A stretch of 64,000 nt of DNA from Torymus aiolomorphi (GCA_036365515.1 CM070874.1:41725083-41789082); one strand, 5' to 3'. Positions 33,255 to 45,586 are shown, counted from the stretch's first letter. Made by a program: numbers and translations. The notes: a model not told the origin generated them from the letters alone.

Positions 33255-33327
33255 CATCCCAGTGGCGCAAATGGTAGCGTAGCTGCCCGGTATGCAGAAG
33301 GTTGTCGGTTCGAGCCCGACCTGGGCC
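33255..33327 (+). ncRNA. tRNA-like Pol III unit, copy 2
   Basis: It lies exactly 426 bp after copy 1, with two differences: GGTAGC for GATAGC in the D-loop and CCCGGTAT for CCCAGTAT in the anticodon-like loop. Boxes A and B and the downstream T run are kept. Same interpretation as copy 1. Confidence 0.6.
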
Positions 33328-33699
33328 GTTATTTTTTTCGTTCTCGTTTTTTATCCTATACCTTTACCTTTACCACCTTCCCTTTCCATGTATTCTCCTT
33401 TCTAAAAAATTCTTGACTGCACTAATGTTTCAAATAGCTTCTAAAATTTAAAGATGTATTGAAACACATATAAAGAAAGTGCTTGATAAGTTAGTTACCT
33501 TTCTTATGTTTGCCCGAATAGCTGTTAGATTCATTATTAAAATTAACATAAAATCGACGGGCATTTCCTTCAATTGATTAAAAAAAACCTTTTATTTTTA
33601 ACAATAAATTGTTGTAAAAATACTTACTATACCAAGCGTCTTCCTTGGAAATGCATATACAAATAAGTTCACCAAGCTATTTCAAACAGCAGAAGCCAC

Positions 33700-33990
33700 C
33701 CAGTCAACCATAAGGAGAATAAACCGTGGTTGAAGTAACAATAGCATACTAATGAATATTGGAATGTGATTGACTAGTTGAGGAGACGGCAACATACTTG
33801 CAAAAAGGATTTTACTGGGAGCAAGTACCATGTAATACAGCTCGAGAAAGAAGAAGTCACCACACCTGGCAGTGAACGAAGAAATAGATTCACCCAGCTA
33901 ATACACAGCTTCCTTGTAGCACAACTAGGAAAATGAAAAAACACGAGACAGAAGCCAAAATACATGAAAGTGTGAGTATATAGTTTTAAT
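33700..33990 (+). pseudogene. Coding-like fragment with SFLVAQLGK motif
   Basis: Plus-strand translation gives VIQLEKEEVTTPGSERRN, then FTQLIHSFLVAQLGK, a stop, and KNTRQKPKYMK. A matching peptide is encoded on the minus strand at 51049-51160. Conservation of peptide between two diverged copies suggests a real protein, perhaps of a mobile element. I do not recognise it. Confidence 0.45.
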
Positions 33991-34043
33991 GAAATTAAAA
34001 CAACCAAATTTTATTAAAATACAATATATTTATTTAATTCTTT

Positions 34044-36076
34044 TTATTCAGAATCTGATGATTCAGATGAATTTCAAGAGCTTAGTGTATGCTCACTTGC
34101 ATCAAGTTCATTTACTTAATGGATTAAGTAAATGAAAAACTTCTTGAGGCATTTTTTTCTCTTTTTATTTTTTAAAGGAGCAGTCAAGGATATTAATGGG
34201 TTCGAATGGAATAACAATCTTTTAAAAATATCCTCATTCGTTTTGGACCTACTTGACTTACGAGAAAATGATTTTCTATACAATATACAAATTCTATGGC
34301 TGGTTTCAGTGGCCGAATCCTGGCTTCGGAAAATCAATTCTCAAAGCTAACTGTTTTAAAAATATATCTTGAATTTGGTTTTTTCTTTTCTCCATAAGTG
34401 TTTTTGTGCCGTTTTTTTTTTACTTACCTATAAATCGAAAATTTAATCGCATGTTTAGCAACTTGTATTATGTATATTGGTAAGTAATATTAAATAAAAC
34501 TAATTTAATAAATTTTAAATTCTTACCCTCCATTTCTTGAAATCCAATCTGTAAGAAATATGTAATATACATTAAAAAAAATGAATATATGAATGTAATA
34601 TCGGAAGACTAAAATTCATGATAGATTCGTCTTCTCCTTTACTTAATAGCATGTCTATATCATTCATCTCCGATATTTTTGTAGTGTAAATATTACAACA
34701 CATACTTGACGTATTAGTTAATATATTAGTGACCTATGAAAATTATTTATAATTATAAATAATTGCTAAATTTAAGAAATATCTGTAATAACATCATTTT
34801 TCTTACCTTGCCATCTACCATTGTTAAATGAATAGAAAAATGTACATTATAATTATTAAAATTAAATGATTCCAAACTAGATATTTGTTCCTTCATAAAT
34901 TTTTCTTCCTCTTTAATAACGTCAATGCTTTCTTTAATCCACTGCAGTCTTACGGGCCTACAAAATCGAGTAGATGACGATCTAGGATTGTTCCACAAAA
35001 CTTTGTTCGTATTCACATCTTTTAACTGCATGGGAACAATCGAAGTCAAAAATAAATTTTGATCATCTACAACTGATTCACTCCATGATTGTGTATACGA
35101 CGAGTGGCCCGAACTGCCATCGAATCCATACTTGCATAGAAACAAACAATCAGTTACAGTATTCGTATTCGCCAATTGGATAGCTTGTAATAGTCGCAAA
35201 CAGGTGTGATTTAAAAGAGATTGTAGTGAAATCTGGCAGATTTTTTCGCCGATTGAAATTTCCGATGGGTAGGCAGCACCTTCCGCAGTTAAAAGTTGAT
35301 TGTAACTTGGATATAAGTCGATATTGTGATCTTTAGCCCCTCTATAAATTGAGATGTATTGCTTTTTTGTTAAATTGTCATTCACTAACAATGATAGAGC
35401 CTCTTTGGGTGAATATTTTTTTGGAGCATTTTGAAAATTTTGCCAAGAATTCATAATTTTTGATGCACGTTCTGGCGAATTAACAATAATTTCAGTACAA
35501 AGTTTAGCGGCTGCTATATTTCCACCTCTTCGATGAGAAATGGCAGCTGCCGTACAGAGCGTATAAGCATCATTTTCTGATGGCAACGTTTCTGTTTTTC
35601 TTCTTTAACTTCTTTCACTACTCTCGGCAAATGGGATCGGTTTTCTTCCAGTTGATGTTGATGTAGCTTAAAAAGTGAATAAAAAAATTGACATAAAATT
35701 AATGTGAATGCATTATTGATTAAACATCTATTTTGTAATATTAGAAAATTGTACTATTCTCAAAATTTATATAATTTTGCTCACTTGGTGTAACTGTTGA
35801 CGTTTTAAATTCAAATACAATATCTGCATGTAACCAACCACTGTTGTACAATAAAAAGACATTATTTTTTCTACTGCTTTTCTCCCATTTTTCAAAATAA
35901 CGATTGAAAAACGTCGAATGAAGAGTGCGGGTAATAATATTAATATCATTTTCATTATTTGCACAATTGTATTTATTAATTAAAAAATTAATAATCAATG
36001 TTTCTTTTTCTTCTTTACAACACGTTTGATTACTTATAATGACATTATGCAAATCTAACCTTTTTATACTGGTCAT
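34044..36076 (-). pseudogene. RAG1/Transib-like transposase relic with introns
   Basis: Exon 1 (36076-35785) starts MTSIKRLDLHNV and ends at a GTGAGC donor. Exon 2 (35666-34807) follows an AAG acceptor in matching phase, has a TAA at 35607-35605, and holds KYSPKEALSLLVNDNLTK, then CKYGFDGSSGHSSYTQ, STRFCRPVRLQWIKES and HLTMVDGK before a GTAAGA donor. A C-terminal piece (about 34340-34044) has SATETSH, then RSKTNEDIFKRLL and an acidic tail, with a frameshift near 34140. The zinc-binding middle, expected to be about 300 residues, is missing. FDG, VDGK and TETS may correspond to the three catalytic acidic positions of RAG1; that alignment is from memory. Confidence 0.6.
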
Positions 36077-36146
36077 GATTTATCGCTTCTATTAATAAAT
36101 AATAATTTTTATTAGAATATTTTACAAAATTTACACCATGTTAAAG

Positions 36147-36756
36147 CTCGGTGCGCCTAGATAAAATTAAATGCAAATGTTCTGTATATTAATTATAGAA
36201 CTATATTTATAATAAAAAAACACTAACAGTTGTTATAATGAATTATTAATTTTAAGAATACCAATGTCGTTCTAATATTGTACCAATATTATTCAAATGT
36301 TGGTTTAAAAATAATTATGGACTTAAATAATGCTACTAATAATTATCAAGCTATATTTTATTAATGCATTAAATATAAAATACTACAATAAAAATGTTTT
36401 ATTATTATTATTATAATTTTAATATAATTATTTAGAAGAGTATGTAAATTATACATGCCAAGCGAAAGTTTTATAATGATCTTGACACTTCAAGTGATCA
36501 GAAAGTAGATTAATCAGTAAAAAATTTTACGGATTTAATTTAGCTATTTTAAAAGTTGTACTGTTTTTTCAACATTCAAAAAATTAAGAAAAGATGAAAA
36601 TTTGTTAAAAAATCGATTTTACAGCGTTAAAAAAAGCACCATCTGTATGATTTTGTTCTTTTCAAGAAACACTTTCTTACGAGGTTAAGAATCATGATCA
36701 TAAAGAAAATTGGAGGTGCAGAACATTTTCATTTAATTTTATCTAGGAGCACCGTG
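36147..36756. mobile_element. 610-bp TIR element with CAC-GTG-type ends
   Basis: The left end CTCGGTGCGCCTAGATAAAA and right end (reverse complement) CACGGTGCTCCTAGATAAAA match over about 40 bp with few differences. AAAG flanks both ends (36143-36146, 36757-36760), a 4-bp duplication. The interior is AT-rich and non-coding. It lies 70 bp upstream of the RAG1-like relic start. Confidence 0.75.
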
Positions 36757-36760
36757 AAAG

Positions 36761-37302
36761 TATATTAATACTTACGTTCATTAATTCTTTTATTGTGTAA
36801 TATATTTAAACTTGAATTATACGAATAAACTGTGTGAATTTTAAAAAATAACGACAATCGAAATCAATTATTTGTTTCCACTATGAAATTAAAGCTTATT
36901 TCACAACCGTGCAGCCAACTTCAAAACAGTTAGGAGTGCTAAATTAAAGGAATATTAACTTAAAAGATAATAATATTTTCATTTGAAATTATTTTATTTA
37001 CGTATAATTTTTATAAATATAACCACGTTATTCATATGAATTCGCAATTTTCCACAAAATATCGCGGCATTACTTTATTCTACATACATTTCTTTAAACA
37101 AAAAAATTCTGTATTCAATGAAGTGTTGTGAATAACATATTTATTTTTTACATTTTATAGGAAAAATGGCTAAAATTCACTATCTTTCAAGAATTACGAT
37201 AAGCTACTGAAAATAATGAATTTTAGTTCATCTTATACGATTAAAGTTAAATTTAAAAAGTACATTTCGAATACATAAAATACACGATATTTATTAACAA
37301 TT
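36761..37302. other. AT-rich stretch, nothing recognised
   Basis: No frame or repeat of note was seen. Confidence 0.4.
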
Positions 37303-37956
37303 ACGCTGTTACGTCTGTGACGTTTCTCTAAAATTAAAATCTATATTCATATTCTCATCAGTAATTTCCTGACCTATAAAATGATGTATTTGCGAATTTA
37401 AACGACACAGCATTTTGACAACGCAACCGCGTGACGTAGCGAGCCACCAACTTCGTGAAGGCATACGTGTGTTGTAATTTTGTGCATTCAGCATTTCTCA
37501 ACTTCGAAATCGAACGATTTACGTCAAAATGTTACTAAATTTGTTTAAAAAGATGATTTTGATCCATCGTCAAAATCATCTTTAACCTAATTTAATCGCT
37601 TAATAAATACGACGATTTGCGTCATACAAACCAGTAATCGTGCAAAAGTCGCGAGCTCCGTACCACTCCAGCCGACAATAGGAGAAACGATTATTATTTT
37701 TATACAGGCCAATACGAGCCAATAATAGTAAAGCAATTATAACAATTTAATACGTTATCGGTATTATACATTATTCAACCAAGTGAATAAATTGTAAATC
37801 TTATTGTCTTATTTATAAAATTTATATTAGCCAATAAATAGTGCATCTAACTAATCAGCTGGTTATTATTTACGAGAGCCTACGCCCAGAGTAAAGGTAA
37901 TATAATCAAATATCATTCAATATAAAAATATAATAAATTCAATAAATATAAGAGTA

Positions 37957-39249
37957 CGATGGTCATTTGATAAGTACCTATCCTACAAATGAAAACACCA
38001 AAATTTTACAAAAAATAAAATTATTTTTCAATGTAGTCTCCTTTTAGTTGAATACACTTGGTCCAGCAGTGTTCCAATTTTTTTAACCCTGTTGAAAAAA
38101 TGTTTTCTCTTGGTTTGCAAAATAGGCCTCCGTGGCGGCGATTATTTCGTTATTGGAGTGGAATCTCTTCCCGGCGAGCGAATTTTTTAGGTTCGGAAAC
38201 AAAAAAAAGTCGCACGGAGCCAAATCTGGAGAATACGGTGGATGGGGCAGCAGTTCGTAGCGTAATTCGACCAATTTAGCCGTGACGAGTGCAGAAGTGT
38301 GAGCCGGTGCATTATCGTGGTGGAAAAGCACTTTCTTTGTAGACAAATGGGGCCGTTTTTCTTCTAACACGGCGTCAAATCGGCTCAATAGTTCGGCGTA
38401 GTACTGTCCTGTGACCGTTTTGCCCTTCTCCAGATAGTCAATAAAAATCACACCTTGAGAATCCCAGAAAACAGTGGCCATCACCTTTCCGGCCGACGGG
38501 ACCGTCTTCGCCTTCTTCGGAGCAGGTTCACCGGGTAAGGTCCACTGTTTTGACTGCTCCTTGGTCTCTGGAGTGTAGTAGTGAATCCATGTTTCGTCGA
38601 CGGTCACGTAACGACGCAAAAACTCTTTTGGATTGCGATTAAACAGCTCCAAACAACTGCTCTGAACTGGTCACACGGATGCGCTTGTTGTCTGCAGTCA
38701 GCAAACGCGGCACCCACCTTGCTGACAGCTTCCTCATGCCTAAAATCTCATGTAGGATATGCCATACGCGTTCTTCTGAGATGCCTACTATCGCAGCTAT
38801 CTCGTGCACCTTTAATCGGCGGTCTGACAAAACGATATCGTGTATTTTTGTCACGTTCTCCTCCGTAGTGGCTGTTTTCGGAGCACCTGGGCGTGGATCA
38901 TCAAAAACCGACGTACGACCACGTTGAAACTCGTTATACCAAAATTTAACGGTCGCCATCGAAGGAGAAGCATCCCCATACACTGCATCCAAGCGTTCTT
39001 TAATTTCACTGCGCGATTTCCCTTCCAAAAACAAGAATCGAATCACCGACCGATATTGTTCTTTCTCCATTTTTTCAAAAATCAACGGATACGTTTGCTT
39101 TCACACGCTCTCAAAAATAAACTACAACTCCGATCCGGCTGAAATTTCGTCTGTAACCGTTTACAGGAAGATACTGCACTGTAGTGTATTTCTGGTGCGA
39201 TAGTGGCACCATCTGGCGGTGAGGCTAGGTACTTGTCAAATGACCCTCG
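37957..39249 (-). mobile_element. Mariner element, 1293 bp, full length
   Basis: TIRs CGATGGTCATTTGATAAGTA and (reverse complement of the right end) CGAGGGTCATTTGACAAGTA. TA flanks both ends (37955-37956, 39250-39251), and the other LTR shows the uninterrupted site GAGTATATCC. Length is typical of mariner. Confidence 0.96.
38040..39070 (-). pseudogene. Mariner transposase, frameshifted
   Basis: The frame starts MEKEQYRSVIRFLFLEGKSR, with an N-terminal helix-turn-helix domain (KVHEIAAIVGISEERVWHIL) and WVPRLLT. The catalytic domain has TVDETWIHYYTPE, FHHDNAPAH and YSPDLAPCDFFLF, a DD34D pattern. A frameshift near 38645 separates the two domains and another near 38085 disrupts the C-terminus, so this copy cannot make active protein. 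An internal Met upstream (MIFEKMEKEQ) is also possible. Confidence 0.93.
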
Positions 39250-39278
39250 TATATCCTCGAACTCTCAAGACTTAACAG

Positions 39279-39296
39279 TGGTTTCGGTACCGATCG
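39279..39296 (+). promoter_or_regulatory. G2 candidate primer binding site
   Basis: TGGTTTCGGTACCGATCG begins one base after the LTR end. TGG fits a tRNA CCA tail; I do not name the tRNA. The leader from 39297 to 40043 is AT-rich and non-coding. Confidence 0.6.
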
Positions 39297-40043
39297 AACG
39301 AAAGTTCGCTAGATCAGCTAAATCAAACTATAAACGTTTTCAAATAAGCTCTTGAAAGACGAGGAAAATATTCTTATACAACTAACATAGAATAAGTCCG
39401 AGCTTCTTGCTTTGCAGTAAGAAGTTGGGGGGATCATTGTAGCATGAATCGCCCAAATTTCGGAAGATAAGCAAGTACGGCTCGTCGAGTTATTAACAAC
39501 AAATTATATAACAAATTATAACTGAAATAGCAAGTGAAACGATAAATTTACAGAGTGAAATCAAGATATATTACGCGAAAAATAATAGTAGTCTAATACA
39601 AGTAAGAAATTTAAAAATATCAATAATAAAAAGATATAAAAGTAAAACCAAAAGAAAATACTACAATAGATAAAACAAAATATCATAAAGACAAATTATA
39701 ATTACAAAAATTTAGAACAATGATCACATAAATCGGAAATACATCACGCGAAAAATAAACATAGAATAATGATCAACGCAGCTCAAGAAAACGAATAATA
39801 ATATTAAACAAATTGTCAAATAAATAATAATTACACAAATAAACATTACACTTTAAACAATAAAAGGTAAAACACTAAAAACTAAACAAACGGAAAAGAT
39901 TTATAAAAGTGACAAATAAATAAATAAATTATATTGTGAAATAAACAATTACAAAATATATACAAGAAAAATAGTTGAACTAATAATAAAAACGTATGTT
40001 AAAAGAAATATTAAGTATATCATAGACAAAAGAGTAATATGTC

Positions 40044-42323
40044 ATGTCATATCAGAAAAACGCAGGAAATAAGGGAAACGAAGGGATTTTAACCAGACAG
40101 ACGACTCAAAGAAATCCAGAACTTAAAAAGCAAATAGACGAGAAAAGTAAAGAAGCTAATATTTTTTTAAGGAAACCGAGAGTACCAAGATCACCTCCGA
40201 GCATAACGTGCCTAAAAATTTATCACATACTTACGTTAACGTACCAATTGACTCAAAAACAGAGGAAAAAACGGAAAAAGTTTCAATTCCAACGACTTCG
40301 AAAGCAGATCTTATCGTATCAGAAAAACCAAATTCACGAATTACAGCTACCTTAGAACCAAACGAGAACATTACATACTCTACACAAGACTTAATAGACA
40401 GAAACAAATCTACAAAAAATATAAATAATCTTTTAATTCCGGAATTAAAACAGGATATTACATCACCAACTAATTTTCATACACCGAATACACCAAGTCA
40501 GAGCCCTGCATTTTTTGAGGATTCAATATATTTTGAAAACGGCAGAGAACGCGACTACACGGATATAGGAGGATTTTTGAATGAACAAAGTTTGATTTTA
40601 GCTAGAGATAATAATACAAGTAATAACGAACAGCCAGAAATTCAAATAAACGAAGATTTAATAAATCTAAAACCAGAAATGGCAAATCAAGCATTAAAAT
40701 TACCACTTAAAGAAGTTGCAAAATTAGTACCGGATTTTGACGGGAAAAATATCCAACTAGAGCAATATATAGAAAAATTAAAACAAGCAAAAAGAATAAT
40801 ATCGAATAATGATGAATCGAACCTAGTACAGATCCTCAAAATAAAGCTCAAAGGGGAAATTTATAAAGCATTAGCAAATGTAGAAATTGAAAGTATTGAA
40901 ACTTTTATTAAAACATTACGTAAAATATATCCATCAACGGATAATATACATTCATTATACGGAAAACTAACACAACAAATTCAAAAATCAGATGAATATG
41001 TACTATGTTTTGCAAACAAATTACGGGTATTGGGTACACAAATAATAGAATTAAAAAAATTAGAACCAAATGTAACAGGAGAAATTTTAACAGAATATAA
41101 AACTGGATTAAAAACCGACATACTCAGGATTAAAACAAGAAATTAGAATCGAACTCGGAGAACACCAAAACATGGATAACGCAATACAAAAAGCAATTGA
41201 AATAGAATAAAACTTAAAAAAGCAAAATAGCTTAAGGAATGATACTACGAGCATATGGTTTAATTTCGAAACTCCAATTCCAACCACAATTAAACAAGTT
41301 TTTTGCCAATTATGTAAGGAAATAAATCACGAAGCATTATTTTGCATGAAAGCTTCATGTGTCTATTGTAAAAGTAAGGAGCGTGTATCATATCATTGCA
41401 GAACAGCTAAGCATGTAATAAAATTAATTTGCAAATTGTGTAGTACGGAAGGCCACTGAATAGATGCGTGTAAATTAAATAAGATGTCGAGTAATCATTG
41501 TCAATACTGCCAAAATATGGGGCACGAGGTTACACAATGTCCTACTATTACAGAATACGAGCTGTGTTGGAAATGTAAGGAAAGAGAACATGATCCGGTT
41601 ACGTGCAATAATTCGGTAAGAATTACGGAAGCATGCGACGCCTGTGGCAGCGCGTCACACAAGGCTAAAGATTGCCCGTCAGCATTGTGTAAGAGGTGCA
41701 ACAACCTCGGTCATTTAATGAAATACTGCACGATAAACAAAAGAACGATATGGTGTGCGATATGTGCGGATGAAGGTCACGAAACCGCGGATTGTGAGAA
41801 CGTAAAAATTTTAATGATGCAAAACAGACAACAAAACTTTCAGAATAGAGAAATTTATCAATTATGCGACACGCCAGGACATTCAGCAAAAACTTGTAGG
41901 AAAAGGAGTAATAATCAACAAAATACATTCCAGAGTAACAACTACAACCCTTCAAATAAAGCCTATGAACATCGAGATATAAATAGAAACGGATTTTTAC
42001 AAACAAATCATCAAAATAGTCATCAGTTCTCAAATAACTCAAATAGTAATTATCGAGGAAATTTTAATACACAAAGTATAAAATGCAAATATTGTAAATT
42101 CACCGGGCATACGTTGGAAAACTGTAGGAAATTAAAAAGTGTAACGGCAAAAATTAAATGCTCTTATTGCAATAAAAATGGACATCAAATATTCAATTGC
42201 CATGAAATCAAGATGCTCCAAAATAAATTAGATAAATTTTGTAAGACTTGTAAGAACACGAATCACACAACTGAGGAATGTACTTCGCGATCAGTATTTA
42301 ATCAACAAAATTTGGAAAACTAA
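40044..42323 (+). pseudogene. G2 gag with an expanded zinc-knuckle array
   Basis: The N-terminus (MSYQKNAGNKGNEGIL) shifts frame near 40205. The capsid-like part (KEVAKLVPDFDGKNIQLEQY ... LYGKLTQQIQKSDEYVL) shifts again near 41115. From about 41299 a run of roughly twelve CCHC units follows, including CQLCKEINHEALFC, CQYCQNMGHEVTQC, CWKCKEREHDPVTC, CDACGSASHKAKDC, CKRCNNLGHLMKYC, CAICADEGHETADC, CKYCKFTGHTLENC, CSYCNKNGHQIFNC and CKTCKNTNHTTEEC. In-frame stops lie at 41208 and 41457. One unit has lost its first Cys. Most retroelement Gag proteins have one to three such knuckles. Confidence 0.85.
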
Positions 42324-42486
42324 CAAATTCTTCTGGAAATGAGTGGACTAGAAGGATTAACAAAAAACCACTCGAAAATAACGCAGATATTAAAGTACAT
42401 TTAATGGCGATAATATTACAAACATAAATCGCAACGAAGGGAAAGATACGGACATTAATTTATTAATTACAAAGAATTTAAGCGAT

Positions 42487-43460
42487 ATGAAGGAAAATCA
42501 GGCAGCTAACAAATCCGAAGGTAAAAATGTTAACAAAATGAACTCAATTGAGTTTAACGAATCCGAAATAAATAGTGTTGAAAAGGAAAAAATACAAGAA
42601 AGAATAACGGCGACCAAGATTGCAATATATTTTCTGAAGTTGGAAAACTCACTTCAGTATATCAAAATAGAGAATCATTATACAAATAAAATATGTAATT
42701 TACTCGTAGATAGTGGAGCTCAATTAAATATTATCAATGGAAATCATATATCTTCTAACATAATTTTAGAAAATAGAAAAATTTGTTTATCCGGTATCAC
42801 AGATAAAACTATTGAGACATTAGGAGTAATAAAAATGAAAATCAATGGACTAAATATTGATTTTCATGTTGCACCAGAAGATTTTGTCTACCCTATGACG
42901 GAATTTTAGGAATTAAAATTCTTACTGAACAAAAATTAAGACTAGACGAGGGTTATTTACAAATAAATAATAATAAAATCAAGCTAAAACCAGCCCATAA
43001 ACTAAACCATAATCTCAATATAATAACTGAAAACGGACAAAAAACGGATAAAGAAATTAAATCAAGAGTAACGATAGAACAAAATGAATTTTTAAAGAAA
43101 ATGTTGGAAGATACGAATGAAAAACAAAATTCAACACCCGCAATTCATAGGGATTGTGAACAAGTAGTACAAATAAACGACAAAACTGAAAATTTTCAAA
43201 TTGAGGATGAAATGGAGAAATCATCTTATTTAATATCTTATGAACCTGAGTTAATCAATAAAAATGAAGTAAATATAAATTCAGAAATAACATTTTATGA
43301 TGACGTTACGAAAATTTTAAATACGATTCCAATATTAGAGGCAGAAGGAAAGGATTTACAAAAAAAAATGTTAAATGAAATTCTACCAGAAAATATAAAT
43401 GATTTACATTATGAGAAAATTTTGGAAAATGACGAAAATAATATTAAGTCATATAAATAA
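42487..43460 (+). pseudogene. G2 protease and pol linker
   Basis: NLLVDSGAQLNII is the retropepsin active site near 42705. A frameshift near 42890 precedes DGILGIKIL, the second protease motif. A long charged linker (43101-43460) of unknown role leads toward the reverse transcriptase. Product would cut the Gag-Pol polyprotein. Confidence 0.75.
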
Positions 43461-45586
43461 TATTAATATTGCTTTTGAAAATAATGACCAAGCAATCGAT
43501 TTTGAGGAAATCGAATCAACAGATTATAAACAATTTTTGACAATAATGAATAAAAAGATTGAAGTAGATTTAGAAGAATATAATAAACTCTATGGAAATG
43601 AAAAAGAATATAGCTTTATATCTTATGAAATAGACAATTTACCTGAAGGTCTTCAGATAACAGAAGACTTTAACATACATGAAAATGAAATTTTAAATTT
43701 GGGATCAATAAATTTTATAGGAAAAAATGAGTCAGTACAAGATTTAAAAGAATATAATAGAGAAAAAAGATTATTAGAAAAAATGTGTTACGAAAACTTG
43801 CCTGAAAATAGTAAAACAATGATTAAGGATCTAGTATTGAAAAATAAGGATATATTTTGGCTAGAGGGAGATAGTTTAGGATCATGTAATGTAGAACAAT
43901 ATGAAATAAATTTAACAGATGATAAACCCGTATATGTAAAGCAATTTCCTTTACCTCATAAATTAAAAGAAATCGCGATAGAGGAAACTCAAAAATTAAT
44001 AATAAATGACCTAGTTCGAAATTCAAAAAGTGCTTTTAATGCTCCAGCATGGATTGTAGCAAAAAAACAGTTAGCAGACGAGCAGACGGGAAAAAACGAT
44101 GGCGTTTAGTAATAGATTACAGAAAATTAAACGAAAAGACAGTTCCAGATCCATATTTACTCCCAAACATTACATAAATATTCGATCAATTAGGAAAAAC
44201 TAAGTTTTATCACGTTATAGATTTAAAATCGGGGTTTCACCAAATACCTATGAAACCAAGTGATATACATAAAACTGCATTTAGCATTAATCCATTGGGA
44301 CGTTTTGAATTTCGAGTATTACCTTTCGGATTGAGAAACTCACCGCGTACATTTCAAAGAGTTTTAAATACAGTTTTAGGCGATTCAATCGGTAAAATAT
44401 GCTTCGTATTCATCGATGATATAATTATTTTCGGCAAAACTATAACAGAAGCTAACGAAAGATTCAATACAGTTGCACAAAAATTACGGGAAGCAAATTT
44501 AACATTAGAACCAGAAAAATGTGAATTTCTAAAAAACGAAGTATGTTATTTAGGTCACATTATTAGTGAACACGGAATAAAACCTGATCCAAAGAAAGTA
44601 GAAGCAGTAAAAAAATTCCCTACGCCTAAACATGTTAAAAACGTTAGAGAATTTCTAGGACTTTCAGGTTACTATAGAAGATTTATAAAAAATTACGCAA
44701 AAGTAACAAAACCGTTAAATATATTACTAGAAAAGGACGCGAAGTTTCATTGGGAAAACGATCAACAAAAAGCTTTCGAGGAAATTAAAAAATTATTATG
44801 TACAGCACCAGTTTTAGAATATCCGCGTTTTGATGAACCATTCATTATTACAACAGATGCTTCGAATGCTGCTTTAGGTGCAGTTTTGTAGCAAGGAAAA
44901 ATTGGCAAAGACCCAGCGATAGCTTACGCATCACGAAGTCTACATAAAGCGGAAACTAAATATCACACCTATGAAAAGGAAGCATTGGCAATAATGTTTG
45001 CCATAAAAACGTTTAAAAATTACGTATATGGAAACAAATTCACAATAGTTACTGATCACAAACCGCTGTTATGAGTAAGATAGCTGATAATAATACAAGA
45101 GTCCAAAAATGGAGACTAAAACTATCAGATTATGAATTTGATATCGGATACAAACCGGGAAAACAGAACGCAAATGCAGACGCACTATCCAGAAATCCAG
45201 TAGAACTATTCGTAGTTACAAGAGCGCAAAACAAACGAGAAATAGGTCAAAATACACAAACAACAAAAGTAATTAATAATGAGGATAAAATTAAAGCAAT
45301 AAATGATGAGAGACTAAGGTTAAAAACAAAAAGAGGAAGACAGAGGAAAAATAATGCAAAAAACCCCAAATTGCAAAAAGAAAAAGTTATAGAAAATAAT
45401 AAAGAAAGTACAAATACACAAAAACTGAATAATATAATTTATTCTAAAAATTCTATACAATTCAGAAATGATAATATTGTTAGTTTAATAAACTTAAACG
45501 GAAAATCATTAGATAAGAATACGGAAATATTAATAAAAAATAAGAATATAAAACCAAAGCTATCATTAACAGCAATACAAATATAA
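43461..45586 (+). pseudogene. G2 reverse transcriptase and RNase H
   Basis: PVYVKQFPLPHKLKEIAIEE and NAPAWIVAKKQ start the polymerase. An 8-bp duplication near 44075-44090 shifts the frame; RWRLVIDYRKLNEKTVPDP continues. GKICFVFIDDIIIFGKT near 44400 has the Asp pair. RNase H has FIITTDASNAALGAVL, YASRSLHKAETKYHTYEKEA and VTDHKPLL. In-frame stops lie at 44175 and 44889, and a one-base loss near 45072 shifts the frame before IADNNTRVQKWRLKLSDYEF and NADALSRNP. A basic region ends at 45586. Confidence 0.88.

Larger units (their letters stand above)
32787..33584 (+). repeat. 426-bp tandem duplication
   Basis: ATTGAGAACGATGAGTAGCG starts at 32787 and 33213, and the two units stay nearly identical to about 33580. 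Each contains one tRNA-like sequence. The minus-strand frame at 33022-33270 crosses the junction and is not supported. Confidence 0.9.
37307..39277 (+). repeat. G2 5' LTR, interrupted by mariner
   Basis: Without the insert (37957-39249 plus one TA) it equals the 676-bp 3' LTR apart from about six substitutions seen by eye. An inverted pair GATGATTTTGATCC/CATCGTCAAAATCATC lies near 37550-37582. Confidence 0.93.

Noticed and set aside
32829..33327. Two functional tRNA genes
   Set aside because: Outer acceptor bases do not pair and the base before the anticodon position is C, not T; better described as tRNA-like.
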